A stretch of DNA of 64,000 bases, from contig CAVQBE010000020.1 in NCBI GenBank assembly GCA_963710675.1, positions 17,961 through 81,960 on the forward strand, read 5' to 3'. Source of the stretch: JACCZX01 sp963710675 (GTDB lineage: Bacteria > Pseudomonadota > Gammaproteobacteria > Burkholderiales > Burkholderiaceae_F). The notes beneath the pieces were generated by a model that made no database searches, was not told the origin of the DNA, and worked only from the letters and a program-made list of their open reading frames with translations. This document shows positions 1-9,677 of this stretch, one piece after another (the stretch's first letter is position 1; each line of letters opens with the position of its first letter). The position numbers and the translations under genes were made by a program.

Positions 1-172
1 AAGCCGTGATCGCCGGGCGCGCACCATAGCCCGCATCGATCTGCCGATCGAGCAGCTCGGTTACACAGTTAATTTGATCCGGATACCGATACTCGGGCCG
101 ATCGAACAAAAACTCGGGCCACTCGCTTTTCGGTGGAAGATGGTCGCGTGCGAAGGTATCGGCCACCCGCAT
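1..172 (-). CDS. AMP-dependent CoA ligase, benzoate-CoA ligase-like (N-terminal fragment)
   Basis: Only the first 57 codons lie in the window; the gene runs off the left edge. The ATG at 172 is preceded in frame by a TAG stop. The start of the product reads MRVADTFARDHLPPKSEWPE, followed by a stretch resembling FDRPEYRYPDQINC. This is the typical opening of (amino)benzoate-CoA ligases of the acyl-CoA synthetase family, which activate aromatic acids with ATP and CoA. It starts 18 bases after the tctC stop on the same strand, so the two are probably co-transcribed and the binding protein may deliver a related carboxylate. The family assignment rests on the N-terminus alone; the substrate cannot be inferred. 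Confidence 0.6.
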   Translation of the reverse strand, partial: MRVADTFARDHLPPKSEWPEFLFDRPEYRYPDQINCVTELLDRQIDAGYGARPAITA

Positions 173-190
173 GTTCGGCGCTAGCGGCGG

Positions 191-1180
191 CTAATCGATC
201 TTTGCGTTTGAAGCCTTGACGACTTTCGTCCACTTTTCGATTTCGCCGCGAATGAACGCTGCGAATTGATCGGGCGTGTTGCCGCCGGGCTGGGCGCCTT
301 GTGCAACGAAACGCTCACGCACTTCGGGAACGGCAAGCGCCTTCGTTACGTCGGACTGAATCTTGTCGACGATCGCGCGTGAGGTCCCGGCCGGCGCGAA
401 AAGTCCAAACCAGGAGCTCGCGTCGAATCCCTTCAGGTTGGCCGCCTGTTCGATTGTCGGCGTGTCAGGAAGCGCGGGAGAGCGTTCGCGCGATGTCACT
501 GCCAGCGCTTTCAATCGGCCGCTCTTGATATGCGGCAGCGCTGACGGCAGGTTGTCGAACATTACGTTGGTATTGCCCGCGAGCAGGTCGCTCATCGCCG
601 GAGCGGAACCGCGATAAGGCAGATGCACCATATACGTCCCGGTCATTGTCTTGAATAATTCGCCGGTCAGATGAATCGACGTGCCGTTGCCGCTCGACGC
701 CATGTTCAACTTGCCCGGGTTCGCTTTGGCATACGCGATGAATTCGTTGACGCTGCTGGCCGGCACGTTCGGATGGATCACCATCACGTTTGGCACGCCC
801 GCAGCGAGCGTGATCGGCACGAAATCCTTGACCGGGTCGAACGGCATCTTGTTGCCGCTTTGCGCAAAGAGCGCTGCATTGATCGAGTGCGTGCCGACGG
901 TGCCCATCAGCAGCGTGTAACCATCGTTGGCACTCTTTGCCACGGCGTCAGCACCGACGTTGCCGCCTGCACCGGCGCGATTTTCGATGACAACCGGCTG
1001 CCCCCACATCTTCTGCAACTCGGCGCCGAGCGAGCGCGCAACGATGTCGGTGGTACCACCGGGCGGAAAGGGCACGATGATGCGCACCGGTTTCGAAGGC
1101 CAGCTCTGCGCTTGCGCGGTTAGAGAACAAATAGCGAATGCAGCCGCCGTCAACAAACGCCACACCGAAAAACAATGCAT
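191..1180 (-). CDS. tctC: Tripartite tricarboxylate transporter substrate-binding protein (Bug/TctC family)
   Basis: A complete protein of 329 residues. The frame stays open further upstream, but the ATG at 1180 is chosen because AGGAG lies 7 bases before it and a signal peptide follows directly: residues 1-24 form a hydrophobic segment ending AQA, with cleavage before QSW. The mature protein opens with WPSKPVRIIVPFPPGGTTDI, the hallmark of Bug periplasmic binding proteins, and has the NRAGAGGNVGA segment near residue 65. These proteins bind carboxylates in the periplasm. No TctA or TctB membrane partner is nearby, which is common because the family is hugely expanded in Burkholderiales. It precedes the CoA-ligase fragment and is divergent from glpK. 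The ligand is unknown. Confidence 0.9.
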   Translation of the reverse strand: MHCFSVWRLLTAAAFAICSLTAQAQSWPSKPVRIIVPFPPGGTTDIVARSLGAELQKMWGQPVVIENRAGAGGNVGADAVAKSANDGYTLLMGTVGTHSINAALFAQSGNKMPFDPVKDFVPITLAAGVPNVMVIHPNVPASSVNEFIAYAKANPGKLNMASSGNGTSIHLTGELFKTMTGTYMVHLPYRGSAPAMSDLLAGNTNVMFDNLPSALPHIKSGRLKALAVTSRERSPALPDTPTIEQAANLKGFDASSWFGLFAPAGTSRAIVDKIQSDVTKALAVPEVRERFVAQGAQPGGNTPDQFAAFIRGEIEKWTKVVKASNAKID

Positions 1181-1249
1181 TTCTAGCTCCTGGAAAGTTG
1201 TGGGCGAAGTCTGCCTTTGCAGTGGTCGTTCGTCTATGCTGGCTGCAGC

Positions 1250-2746
1250 ATGACAAAGTTCATACTGGCGCTCGATCAAGGAACAACGAGCTCGCGCGCG
1301 ATCGTATTCGATCGGGGCGGGCGGATCATCTCCACTGCCCAGAAGGAGTTCCGCCAGATTTTTCCGCAACCCGGGTGGGTCGAGCACGACGCCGGTGAAA
1401 TTTGGTCGACTCAGCTGCAATGCGCACAGACCGCGTTGCGACAGGCCGGCGCAAAAGCACACGAGGTGGCGGCGATCGGTGTGACGAATCAGCGCGAGAC
1501 CACCGTTATCTGGGATCGCGCGACCGGCACCCCGATTGCAAACGCGATCGTCTGGCAGGACCGCCGCACGGCCGACCGATGCAGAGAGTTTCGCGAGAAG
1601 GGTGTCGAGCCCCGTGTCACCGAGAAAACTGGGCTGGTGCTTGATCCGTATTTCTCGGCGACCAAGATGGAGTGGCTACTCGACCACGTGCCGGGAGCGC
1701 GCGCACGTGCTCTGCGCGGCGAACTGGCGTTCGGCACGATCGACACGTGGCTGATCTGGAATCTCACGGGCGGCGCCGAGCACGTCACCGATGTCAGCAA
1801 CGCGTCGCGCACGTTGCTGCTCGACCTTCACTCGCTTGAATGGAGCGACGAGATGCTCGAGCTGTTCAACGTGCCGCGCGCGGTGCTGCCGCGAGTGACT
1901 GCGTCGAGCGACGTGATCGGCACCACAACGGCCGCAACTTTTTGGTGAGCCCATCGCGATTGGTGGCAATGCCGGCGATCAACAGGCGGCCACATTCGGC
2001 CAGGCTTGCTTCGACATTGGGATGGCTAAGAACACGATCGGCACCGGTGCTTTCATGCTGATGAATGTTGGCGTGCGTCCGCAAGTGTCCAAAAATCGGC
2101 TATTGGCAACCGTGGGCTGGCAATTGAGCCAGCTTGAAGACACACGTCTTACATGCTGGAAGGCAGTGTCTTTGTAGCCGGCGCCGTCGTGCAATGGCTG
2201 CGCGATGGGCTCGGGTTGTTTGCCCGTTCGGACGATGTCGAAGCGCTTGCGCGACAGGTCGACGATCATGGCGACGTGTTTTTCGTACCCGGGTTTGCCG
2301 GGCTCGGTGCGCCGTATTGGGATGCGGAGGCGCGCGGGGCGATCGTTGGACTGACGCGCGGCACGTCAAAGGCGCACATCGCGCGCGCTGCGCTGCAATC
2401 GATCGCTTTTCAGTCCGCCGATGTGCTGGCAGCAATGCAGCGCGATGCGCAACAACCGTTGACGGAAGTCCGAGTCGATGGTGGCGCGGCAAAAAACAAT
2501 TTGCTGTTGCAGTTCCAGGCGGACATCACAGGGGTACCGGTCGTGCGCCCCGAGGTGACCGAAACGACTGCGCTCGGAGCCGCGTACCTCGCTGGATTGG
2601 CGACGGCTTTCTGGAGCGGGCTCGAGGAAATTTCCGATCTATGGCGCGCCGAGCGGCGCTTCGAGCCAGCGATGCACGCTTCGCAGCGTGAGGAGCTGAT
2701 GGCGCGCTGGCACAAGGCAGTGGAGCGCTCCCGATCTTGGGCGTGA
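1250..2746 (+). CDS. glpK: Glycerol kinase (frameshifted in this sequence)
   Basis: Glycerol kinase of the FGGY family phosphorylates glycerol to glycerol 3-phosphate in the cytoplasm. The ATG at 1250 gives MTKFILALDQGTTSSRAIVF, the conserved phosphate-1 loop; later landmarks are TNQRETTVIWD, the segment DTWLIWNLTGG, and GGAAKNNLLLQFQAD near the C-terminus. The reconstructed length of about 499 residues matches the usual 500. The frame changes near 1941 (at a run of T) and near 2148; between them the third frame supplies GEPIAIGGNAGDQQAATFGQ and GTGAFMLMNVG. Only about 70 bp separate it from the divergent tctC start. The stop overlaps the probable GTG start of glpD, so the two form an operon. 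No glpF or glpR is seen. Confidence 0.9.
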
Positions 2747-4205
2747 TTGCGTCGGCAGTGATCGAGCGCGAGCAGTTGCTTGCGCAGTTGCGAGAATCGC
2801 GCGAGTGGGATGTCGTCGTTATCGGCGGCGGAGCAACCGGCCTTGGCATTGCAGTCGATGCAGCAGCGCGCGGATTTCGCACCGCGCTGATCGAAGCGCG
2901 CGACTTCGCCAGCGGAACTTCAAGCCGCAGCACCAAGCTGATTCATGGCGGCGTGCGCTACCTCGCACAGGGCAACTTAAAGCTCGTGCGCGAGGCGTTG
3001 TCCGAGCGTGCGCTGTTGCTGGCTAACGCGCCCGCGCTCGTGCGGCCGCTTAAATTCATTGTTCCGTGCTATCGGCCATTCGAGCGCGAGGTTATGCGCA
3101 TTGGCCTTGGTATCTACGACGCTCTTGCAGGCAGGCAGGGAATCGGTGATACGCATTGGTTATCACGCGACGAAACGATTAAACAGCTTCCGGGCGTCAA
3201 ACGGAACGGCCTGCGAGGCGGAGTGGCCTACTGGGATGCGCAATTCGATGATGCGCGCGTAGCGATCGCTCTGATGCGCACGGCGGTGCGGCTCGGGGCC
3301 GTTGCAATCAACTACGTTGAAGCCGAAGTGATTAGGAAAACCGGAGACCGTACTAAGTGCGCTGGTCGCCCGCGACACCCAAACCAACGAGCGGTTTGAA
3401 TTGCGTGCCAAGGTCTTCTTCAACGCCACCGGTGTTTGGGCGGATCAGTTGCGTCGCCTTGCCGACGATTCTGCATCGACTTTAACGACGACCAGCCGCG
3501 GCTCGCATATCGTGCTGGCTGGCTCATTCCTGCCCGGTAGCACGGGGATGATGATTCCAAGCACCGCCGATGGCCGCGTCCTGTTCGCCATTCCATGGCA
3601 TGACCGTCTGATGGTAGGAACGACCGACGTCGCCGCTAACGGTGCTTCCTGGAACCCGCAGGCGTCAGATGCCGAAGTGGAATTCATTCTCGACACAGCG
3701 CGCGCTTATCTGCAACAACCACCCGCGACGAGCGACGTCCTTTCAACGTTCGCTGGACTGCGGCCATTGTTCTCGCCGCGCGCAACACGCGCGGCAAAAG
3801 CCACCAAGAAAATCTCGCGCGAGCACGCAATCGTGATCGAGCATCAGAATCTCGTCACAGTAATCGGCGGAAAGTGGACGACCTATCGAAAAATGGCGCT
3901 CGATGCGCTTGATGAGGCCACAACGATCGGGCTGCTCGTCGAGCGGCCGTGCACGACCGCTGCGTTGAAGCTCGACGTTGACGATTCGATAGAAGCCTCG
4001 CTTCGCACAGCGCAGCGTGCCGCACTGCAGGAGCGCGACGATCGCGAGGTCGCAGAGTTCGTGCAACTCGCCGCGCGGTATGAGCAGGCGTGCACAGCCG
4101 ACGATGTTATTGCGCGTCGGCTTCGGGTCGGATCGCTTGGATCGCAAAGCAGCTGCGCGAATAACACCGCTTGTCAGCGCGGTGCTATCAACGCGATCTG
4201 GCTGA
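2743..4205 (+). CDS. glpD: Aerobic glycerol-3-phosphate dehydrogenase (frameshifted)
   Basis: This FAD-dependent membrane-associated enzyme oxidises glycerol 3-phosphate to dihydroxyacetone phosphate and passes electrons to quinone. The FAD-binding motif GGGATGLG lies about 30 residues from the start, followed by SGTSSRSTKLIHGGVRYL, both diagnostic of GlpD. The start is taken at GTG 2743 because it overlaps the glpK stop as GTGA; TTG 2737 and GTG 2758 are alternatives. The frame shifts near 3340 (GGAAAACC run), after which ALVARDTQTNERFELRAKVF continues, and again near 4130, after which DRKAAARITPLVSAVL is the C-terminal helix. A third shift near 4190 is possible, so the exact stop (4205 or 4243) is uncertain. 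Confidence 0.88.
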
Positions 4206-4212
4206 AGCGCGC

Positions 4213-4238
4213 AAAAAAAAGCCACTCGATCGAGTGGC
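4213..4238 (-). terminator. Rho-independent terminator of porin 1
   Basis: The perfect palindrome GCCACTCGATCGAGTGGC (4221-4238) is flanked on the left by eight A residues (4213-4220), which read as a U tract on the minus strand. It lies just past the porin stop at 4264 and overlaps the extreme end of glpD on the other strand. There is no T run on the plus side, so it serves the minus-strand porin. Confidence 0.85.
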
Positions 4239-4263
4239 CTTAATCGTAAGAAGTTGTTAAGAC

Positions 4264-5404
4264 TTAGAACAGGTGACGGATACCCATTGTGTACTGCTTG
4301 CGATCAACGGCGGTGCTGCCTTGTAGAGCGCCTTCGCCGTCGCTGTCCGAGAAGTTGATGTAGAGGTTGGTCCGGCGCGAGAGCGGATACGCGTACCCAA
4401 TGGCCCATACGTCGCGCTCAGCCTGACGGTTTGCAACCGATGTTATCGGGCAGGGTCCCGGTTGTTAACGCGCTCAAGCAGACAGCGACAGAATCGCCGT
4501 CGCGCTTCTGATAGGAGCCAAGCAGGCTGCCACCGAAGAGCGGAACGGAAACGCCTGCCATCCAGGCATCCGCATCGGCACCGGCGTCGGGCACGAGACC
4601 TAGACCGGCGTTAAAGTAGACGTCGTCTTCCTTCGCGTACGCGCCGTGAAGCTTCACGAACTTGAGGTCAAACGTTGCGCCGATCTGCAGCATCTTCTGG
4701 TCGCTAGCGCCGGAAGGTATGCGAGGTGTGGCTGCGCTTCCCGCTAACCCTGTATCACTGAAATCGATCTGGTCGTAGGTAATAGCAGCGTAGAACGGAC
4801 CTGCACCGAAACTGGCGCCGAAGAAAGCGACGCGGTTGTTGTTGCCGGTGCCCGGATTCTCAGCGCCATTGCCGTTGAACGAATAACCCGCGCCGAATTT
4901 GAAGCCGCCCCACGTCGGCGACTGATACAGCACCGAATTGTCCAGACGAAAAGCGCCAGCGGTCGTCATGGTCGAACCGAGCGATGAATCGCCCCAGCCG
5001 GTCACGAACGGATCGATGTTGCCCCACATATCGAATGAGCCCGTGCCCGAAGAGAAGGTGGCGACACGGCCGGCGACCAACGTACCCCAGCCTCCGGACA
5101 GACCACCCCATGCCTGACGGCCGAAGAGGCGGCCGCCTTGTAGCGACTGGCCCGTGCTGACGTCGTATCCGCCTTCGAGCGTGAACACCGCGTTCAGGTT
5201 AGGCGACAGCGCCTCGGAACCCCGAATACCAAAACGGCTACCTGACTGATGACCTGAGTTAATTCCCCGGGTCGAGGCTCCGACGTCGGGATCGTTGTAT
5301 TGAAAGTTGACATCAATGATGCCGTAGAGCGTTACGTTCGACTGTGCGAGCGCAGCGCCTGAGAAAGCACCGAGTATGGCCAGTGCTATCAGATTCTTTT
5401 TCAT
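4264..5404 (-). CDS. General outer-membrane porin (Gram-negative trimeric porin family)
   Basis: The N-terminus MKKNLIALAILGAFSGAALA is a signal peptide cut before QSNVTLYGIIDVNF, the first beta strand of betaproteobacterial porins. The constriction-loop region GRLFGRQAWGGL follows near residue 95. An AGGAG sequence stands upstream of the ATG. The frame shifts near 4432; beyond it the protein continues through an RRTNLYINFSDSD-like strand and ends in GIRHLF with the C-terminal Phe required by the BAM complex, stop at 4264. Corrected length is about 380 residues, normal for the family. A loop near the C-terminus carries two cysteines (VCLSAL and NIGC). The role is diffusion of small solutes; specificity cannot be read from sequence. 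Confidence 0.92.
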
Positions 5405-5639
5405 TTAAAGCTCTCCTAGCTGGTGATGGGATTTCTTTTACGCCACGGCCCCGCACGAGCCGCCACGCGATGAATGCACTCCCCTAAGGAAGTTGAACGG
5501 ATTCTTTCAGAGGAGCCATGACAAGGCAAAGAAACACAGCCAAAACCCCCGAATTTAAGTATTTCGTGTTGCAGTCAGACAACAACAAACTAGGGGCCGT
5601 AAATATTGCGTGTAAGACGACCCGACTACCCTCAGCAAA

Positions 5640-7027
5640 TCAAAAACTGTGGCGCATGCCCAATTGAAGGGAACGCGCATCCTCGCCGGCTCCCGTGGTC
5701 CATCCGGTCGCATAACCCGCTGCCGAAGGGCTCACCCGAGATTGACCGCTGTTATCCACGAAAGCAGCCACTGCATACAGCTGCGTGCGGCGTGAGAAGT
5801 CGTAGAAGTACGCCACGCCGTAATGGTTGGCCTTAGCATCTTGCGTTGCCCAGGCCGAGCGCCCATCGTCCTTGCCGTAGTTGTAGATGCCGTAGAGCGT
5901 GCTGTTGCCGAAACGCCACGAAATACCTGCGTGATACGCCTCCGAGTCCGTCGGTCCAGCCAGCCCGCGCATCGTGTCCATGTCAAAGCTATTGATCTGC
6001 AGGCCGCCAAGAATCCCCGTAATGGCTGCGAGGCTGCCGCCAGTTGACACGACGATGTTCTGGATGTCCGCAGGCTGCAGGATGGGATTCTCGTTTTCCC
6101 GCTTCAAATACTGCGCGTAGAGCCTGACCGGACCAAAACCGACAAAGCCGCCAGCATTGAACATTTCGAGTCCGGTGCGTTTTTGCGGATTGGTACCGGT
6201 GTTGAACGGAACCACGTTGTTGCGGTTGTAGCCAACGCCTACCCCCCAGTTGGTCGCGTTGTATTGCAAATTGCCGCCCATGAAATCGTCGCCATTTTGC
6301 GGCGCTGTGGCTCGCTCATTGCGCAGCGTTTCCGATCCTCCAAAGCCATACATCAGTGACGCAGTAAATCCACGTAGCTCGATTCGATACTGGACCGAGT
6401 TGTTCGCACGGATCGCCGGGTTGGAGAACCCCTGACCGAACTGCAACGCCGTTTGATCACCGATCACGTTGAACTTGTTCAAGATCTCATAAGCCGGGCG
6501 TGTACTGCCGGCCAAGGAAAAATCCACCCACCGGTGTGACCAGACCGCCCCATGCCTGACGGTCGAAGAGCGCGCCCACGGCGTTGACGGTCGTGATCGC
6601 CTGCAGCAGGGAGTTGTTGACTGCGTTCAAACCGCCGACGACTGTCGGTTGCGCCACCGCCGGAACTTGGACCGCCGGCGGCGTTGTGACAAAAGCTACA
6701 CCCGGGCACACGGTCGGTGCTGTAGCCGGGGCGCCGTTGGCACGGCACCAGTAAAGCGCACCGTTGTTAGTCACGCTGCCGGTATCAACTTCAATGCGGC
6801 TTTCCAAGCGTGAACAGTGCGCGCCAGCCAGGGCTCAGATCTTCAGAGCCGCGGATACCCCAACGCGAGCCGGCCGACATTCCACTCTGCAGGCGGGTGG
6901 CAGAAACGCTGCCGACGTCCAGATTTTCGACGCCCACATCGACGATGCCGTACAGCGTCACCGAGCTTTGCGCATAGGCAACCGGAAATGCGCATGCCAG
7001 CGCAACCGTCAACAGACTCTTCCGCAT
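5640..7027 (-). CDS. General outer-membrane porin, second copy (frameshifted)
   Basis: The start at 7027 is preceded by AGGAGA, and MRKSLLTVALACAFPVAYA is a signal peptide cut before QSSVTLYGIVDVGVE. The first frame ends near 6800 where one extra G interrupts TLESRIEVDTG; a second shift near 6497 interrupts FLGRQYTPAYEI. The rest reads cleanly to LGMRHSF at 5642, ending in the conserved Phe. Corrected length is about 460 residues, longer than porin 1, mainly through an inserted stretch of about 50 residues after the GALYWCRANG segment that includes two cysteines. It is transcribed away from coq7 and is separated from porin 1 by 235 bp that hold no recognisable gene. Confidence 0.88.
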
Positions 7028-7158
7028 TACTGTCTCCTGGCTCTTTATGTTTTTGGTGCTCTGGGCGAGCAAACCGGTGCGAGAATAGCGCTGCCCATCT
7101 GCGATTTCGATGCCGTCGATGGCGATGCAATCTATTTCGTGCGATTTACGCAACACTG

Positions 7159-7811
7159 ATGAAGCCGCCGCGATTGAGCCCCGTTGATCAATTGATCACA
7201 GCTGCAGACACGGGCGCTGCGAACCCTCGCGGCTGAACCGCAGGCTACCCGCTCCAACCCTGCCAATGCGTTGCCGATGAACAGCGCAACGCCGCTGTCA
7301 GAGCGGGAGCGGCGCGAGGCCGCCGCGCTAATGCGGGTCAATCATGTCGGCGAGGTTTGTGCGCAGGCGATGTATGACGCGCAGGCGCTTGCGGCGACTG
7401 AGCCGGAATTGCGCGAAAAGTTTGTGCAGCGCCGCGCAGGAGGAGGCCGACCATCTGGCCTGGACGCAGCAACGAATCCAGGAGCTCGGAGGCCGCACCA
7501 GTCTGTTAAATCCTTTGTGGTACGCGGGAGCGTTCGCGATCGGCACGGTGGCCGCGAGAATGGGTGACCGTGTGAGCCTTGGCTTTTTGGCCGAAACAGA
7601 GCGGCAGGTCGAGCAGCATCTGCAGGGCCATCTAGAACGATTGCCAGCAGCCGATGCGCAGTCACGCGCGATCGTCGAGCAGATGAAACACGAGGAAGGT
7701 CAGCATGCTGACGCTGCCGTTGGCAGAGGCGCGGCGACATTGCCGTTTCCGGCGCGCCTGGCTATGCGGCTCGCCGCGCGGCTGATGACGAAGACCGCGC
7801 ACTACCTGTGA
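7159..7811 (+). CDS. coq7: 3-demethoxyubiquinol 3-hydroxylase Coq7 (frameshifted)
   Basis: Coq7 is a di-iron monooxygenase of ubiquinone synthesis that acts on membrane-bound demethoxyubiquinol. The ATG at 7159 gives MKPPRLSPVDQLITAADT; after a frame change near 7213 (one extra G) the sequence continues ALRTLAAEPQATRSNPANAL into RREAAALMRVNHVGEVCAQA, the conserved helix with a ligand Glu. A second change near 7428 precedes EEADHLAW (ligands E and H), ETERQVEQHL and MKHEEGQHAD, completing the metal site. The reconstructed product is about 217 residues, normal for the family. A later ATG at 7277 would drop about 40 residues. It is divergent from porin 2, with about 130 bp of shared promoter region. 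Confidence 0.88.
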
Positions 7812-7814
7812 GGC

Positions 7815-8238
7815 TCAAATTTCCTCGATCTGCACCGAGTGCGTGATCGTGGCGGTTTTGCCCAGCATCGCGGTCGCCGAACAATATTTTTCGTGCGAAA
7901 GCTGGGCCGCACGCAGTACCGCTTCGCGATTCAGGGCCGTCCCCCGGACCGTAAATTGCATATCGATCCGAGTGAAAACTTTCGGGTCGGCGGTAGCGCG
8001 CTCGGCCGTCAGTTCGAACGGTGCAATCCCGCACCTCGTGCCGTCCGCGCTGCAGGATCAGTACGACGTCGTATGCGGCGCACCCGCCGGTACCGACAAG
8101 GACCATTTCCATCGGCCGTGGCGCCAAGATTGCGCCCGCCGCCGTCGGGCGCGCCATCCATGGTCGACCAGGTGGCCGCTTCCGGTTTCAGCGATGAAGC
8201 TCATCCCTGTCGCCGCTCCAGCGAACTGAACACTGCAA
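7815..8238 (-). CDS. OsmC family protein (YhfA-like), several frameshifts
   Basis: Piecing the minus-strand frames together gives MQCSVRWSGDRDMSFIAETG, then MDGAPDGGG, then PRPMEMVLVGTGGCAAYDVV and LSHEKYCSATAMLGKTATIT, ending QIEEI at 7815. This is the OsmC/Ohr fold with its two conserved cysteines (GGCAAYD and KYCSA); the family reduces organic hydroperoxides or handles osmotic stress, and this YhfA-like branch has no firm function. At least three frame changes occur (around 8190, 8165 and 8035). The start is inferred: a TTG at 8238 with GGAGA upstream; no in-frame ATG exists before the domain. It converges with coq7 and their stops lie four bases apart. Confidence 0.7.
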
Positions 8239-8420
8239 AGATCTCTCCTTCATTAGTCAATTGCTGCGGCGATGCAACAGGCCTAGCAGGGGCGCTATAG
8301 CCCGTCAGTTATGACGTTAAGTGATTGATTATTAGACTTTACTTATCGCGTGACTGTCGCTAATCAAAGTTTCTAATGACCTGCATTTTGCCTTGCGCTG
8401 CACCAATCTCATGCGATACT

Positions 8421-8486
8421 TGCAACTTGTCTCCTCCACCCTATAAGGTGGTTTCGGCCCGGACCCTCCGTCTGGGCCGTTTTTTT
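8421..8486 (+). ncRNA. Candidate small RNA or rplM leader fragment
   Basis: The 330-bp gap between the OsmC-like gene and rplM holds no gene, but it contains an apparent transcription unit. TTGCGC (8393-8398) and GATACT (8415-8420) are spaced by 16 bases with a TG just before the second box, which looks like a promoter. The transcript from about 8425 would contain CTCCTCC (8431-8437), a hairpin CCACC-CTATAA-GGTGG (8436-8451) and an intrinsic terminator (8455-8486). The total is about 60 nt. It could be a free small RNA, or a prematurely terminated leader of the ribosomal-protein operon. No known family is recognised; both the promoter and the function are inference. Confidence 0.3.
8455..8486 (+). 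terminator. Rho-independent terminator upstream of rplM
   Basis: A ten-pair stem CGGCCCGGAC / GTCTGGGCCG (one G-U pair) with loop CCTCC is followed by seven T (8480-8486). It stands 82 bp before the rplM start and points in the same direction, so it ends a transcript begun upstream of the ribosomal operon or acts as an attenuator. Confidence 0.8.
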
Positions 8487-8568
8487 ACGGCTCCTTGCGT
8501 CGCAACCCCTTGAACGAATAGAATTTCGGGTTCTGCTGCGCAAGCACCACGCATTTCGAGCAACTCCA

Positions 8569-8996
8569 ATGAAAACGTTTTCTGCAAAGATCACGAAGTT
8601 CGGCGGGACTGGCTTCTTGTTGACGGTAACGACAAAGTCGTAGGTCGCCTTGCGAGCCAGATCGCTCTTCGCCTGCGCGGCAAGCACAAGCCAGAGTACA
8701 CGCCGCACGTTGATACCGGCGACTACATCGTCGTGGTCAACGCGGCGAAGCTTCGCATGACCGGCAACAAGAGCGAAGACAAGACGTATTACCGGCACAG
8801 TGGTTATCCGGGCGGCGTTTACGAAACAAATTTCAAGAAAATGCAGGAACGCTTCCCTGGTCGCGCATTGCATCTGGCAGTGAAGGGGATGCTTCCGAAG
8901 GGCCCGCTCGGGTACGCGATGATCAAGAAGTTGAAGATCTACGCTGCCGACGAGCATCCGCACACGGCACAACAGCCCAAGGCTCTCGAAATTTAA
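8569..8996 (+). CDS. rplM: 50S ribosomal protein L13 (one-base deletion)
   Basis: The ATG at 8569 opens MKTFSAK; after a missing base near 8588 the sequence continues DHEVRRDWLLVDGNDKVVGR, the conserved N-terminus of L13, and runs through MTGNKSEDKTYYRHSGYPGG and GMLPKGPLGYAMIKKLKIY to a TAA at 8996. The span of 428 bases is exactly one short of the 429 needed for the normal 142-residue protein. The gene is essential, so the lesion must be a sequence error. L13 is an early assembly protein of the large subunit and is encoded with rpsI, as in most bacteria. Confidence 0.95.
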
Positions 8997-9053
8997 TGCG
9001 AGCAAACTCGATGCGAACGTCTCGACGCGCGCTAACGAACGACTGGTACAGAC

Positions 9054-9446
9054 ATGATCGGCAACTACAACTATGGAACCGGACGCCGTAAGAGTTCGGT
9101 AGCGCGCGTATTCATGAAGCGTGGCAGCGGCGCAATCGTGATCAACGGCCGCCCGATCGACGAATATTTTCAGCGCGAAACGGGTCGCATGATCGCGCGG
9201 CAGCCACTGGCACTGACCAATCACATTGCTACGTTTGACGTCCAGATCAACGTTCATGGCGGCGGCGAATCCGGCCAGGCAGGTGCCGTGCGCCACGGCA
9301 TCGCGCGCGCCCTGATCGACTACGACGAAACACTAAAGCCTGCGTTATCAAGTGCAGGTCTCGTTACACGGGATGCGCGTGAAGTCGAACGCAAGAAGGT
9401 CGGTTTCCGCAAAGCGCGTCGCCGCAAGCAGTTCTCGAAGCGATAG
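9054..9446 (+). CDS. rpsI: 30S ribosomal protein S9
   Basis: An intact protein of 130 residues, starting MIGNYNYGTGRRKSSVARVF and ending in the basic tail KARRRKQFSKR, whose terminal Arg reaches the P-site tRNA. The segment YFQRETGRMIARQPL and the glycine-rich GGGESGQAGAVRHGIARAL are typical of S9. It follows rplM after 57 bp, and the two form the usual operon. Downstream, a GC-rich hairpin around 9449-9470 lacks a T run and is not a convincing terminator. Confidence 0.97.
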   Translation: MIGNYNYGTGRRKSSVARVFMKRGSGAIVINGRPIDEYFQRETGRMIARQPLALTNHIATFDVQINVHGGGESGQAGAVRHGIARALIDYDETLKPALSSAGLVTRDAREVERKKVGFRKARRRKQFSKR

Positions 9447-9677
9447 CTCCGGGCGCGCTATCGGCGCGCCTCGACCCTCCTTAAGTAGTCGGCCCCTATT
9501 TTGGGGATGCGTGTTTGCGAGACATCCAATCGCGGCACGATATCCGTCGTCGTCGGACCTATACTGCCCACAGAGAAGGATGCGTGGCGCGTCTGCGAAG
9601 CTTCTTCTTAGCCGGACGCCAGGCGTGGGTCGGCTGCACAGGAGGTCGGCTTTGCATCAATCTGCCTGCTCAATTAG

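Noticed and set aside
1181..1462. Longer N-terminus of TctC
   Set aside because: The frame is open up to 1462, but this stretch is antisense to the start of glpK and lacks a signal peptide; the ATG at 1180 has a ribosome site and a proper leader.
4206..4243. C-terminal GlpD extension KKSHSIEWP
   Set aside because: It is translated from the porin terminator hairpin and arises by reading on after an indel.
8409..9296. 295-codon open frame on the minus strand
   Set aside because: It covers rplM and rpsI in antisense, both of which are unmistakable; the composition is that of a shadow frame.
9447..9500. Terminator after rpsI
   Set aside because: The GC-rich hairpin GGCGCGC/GCGCGCC is present but no T run follows, so intrinsic termination is not supported.
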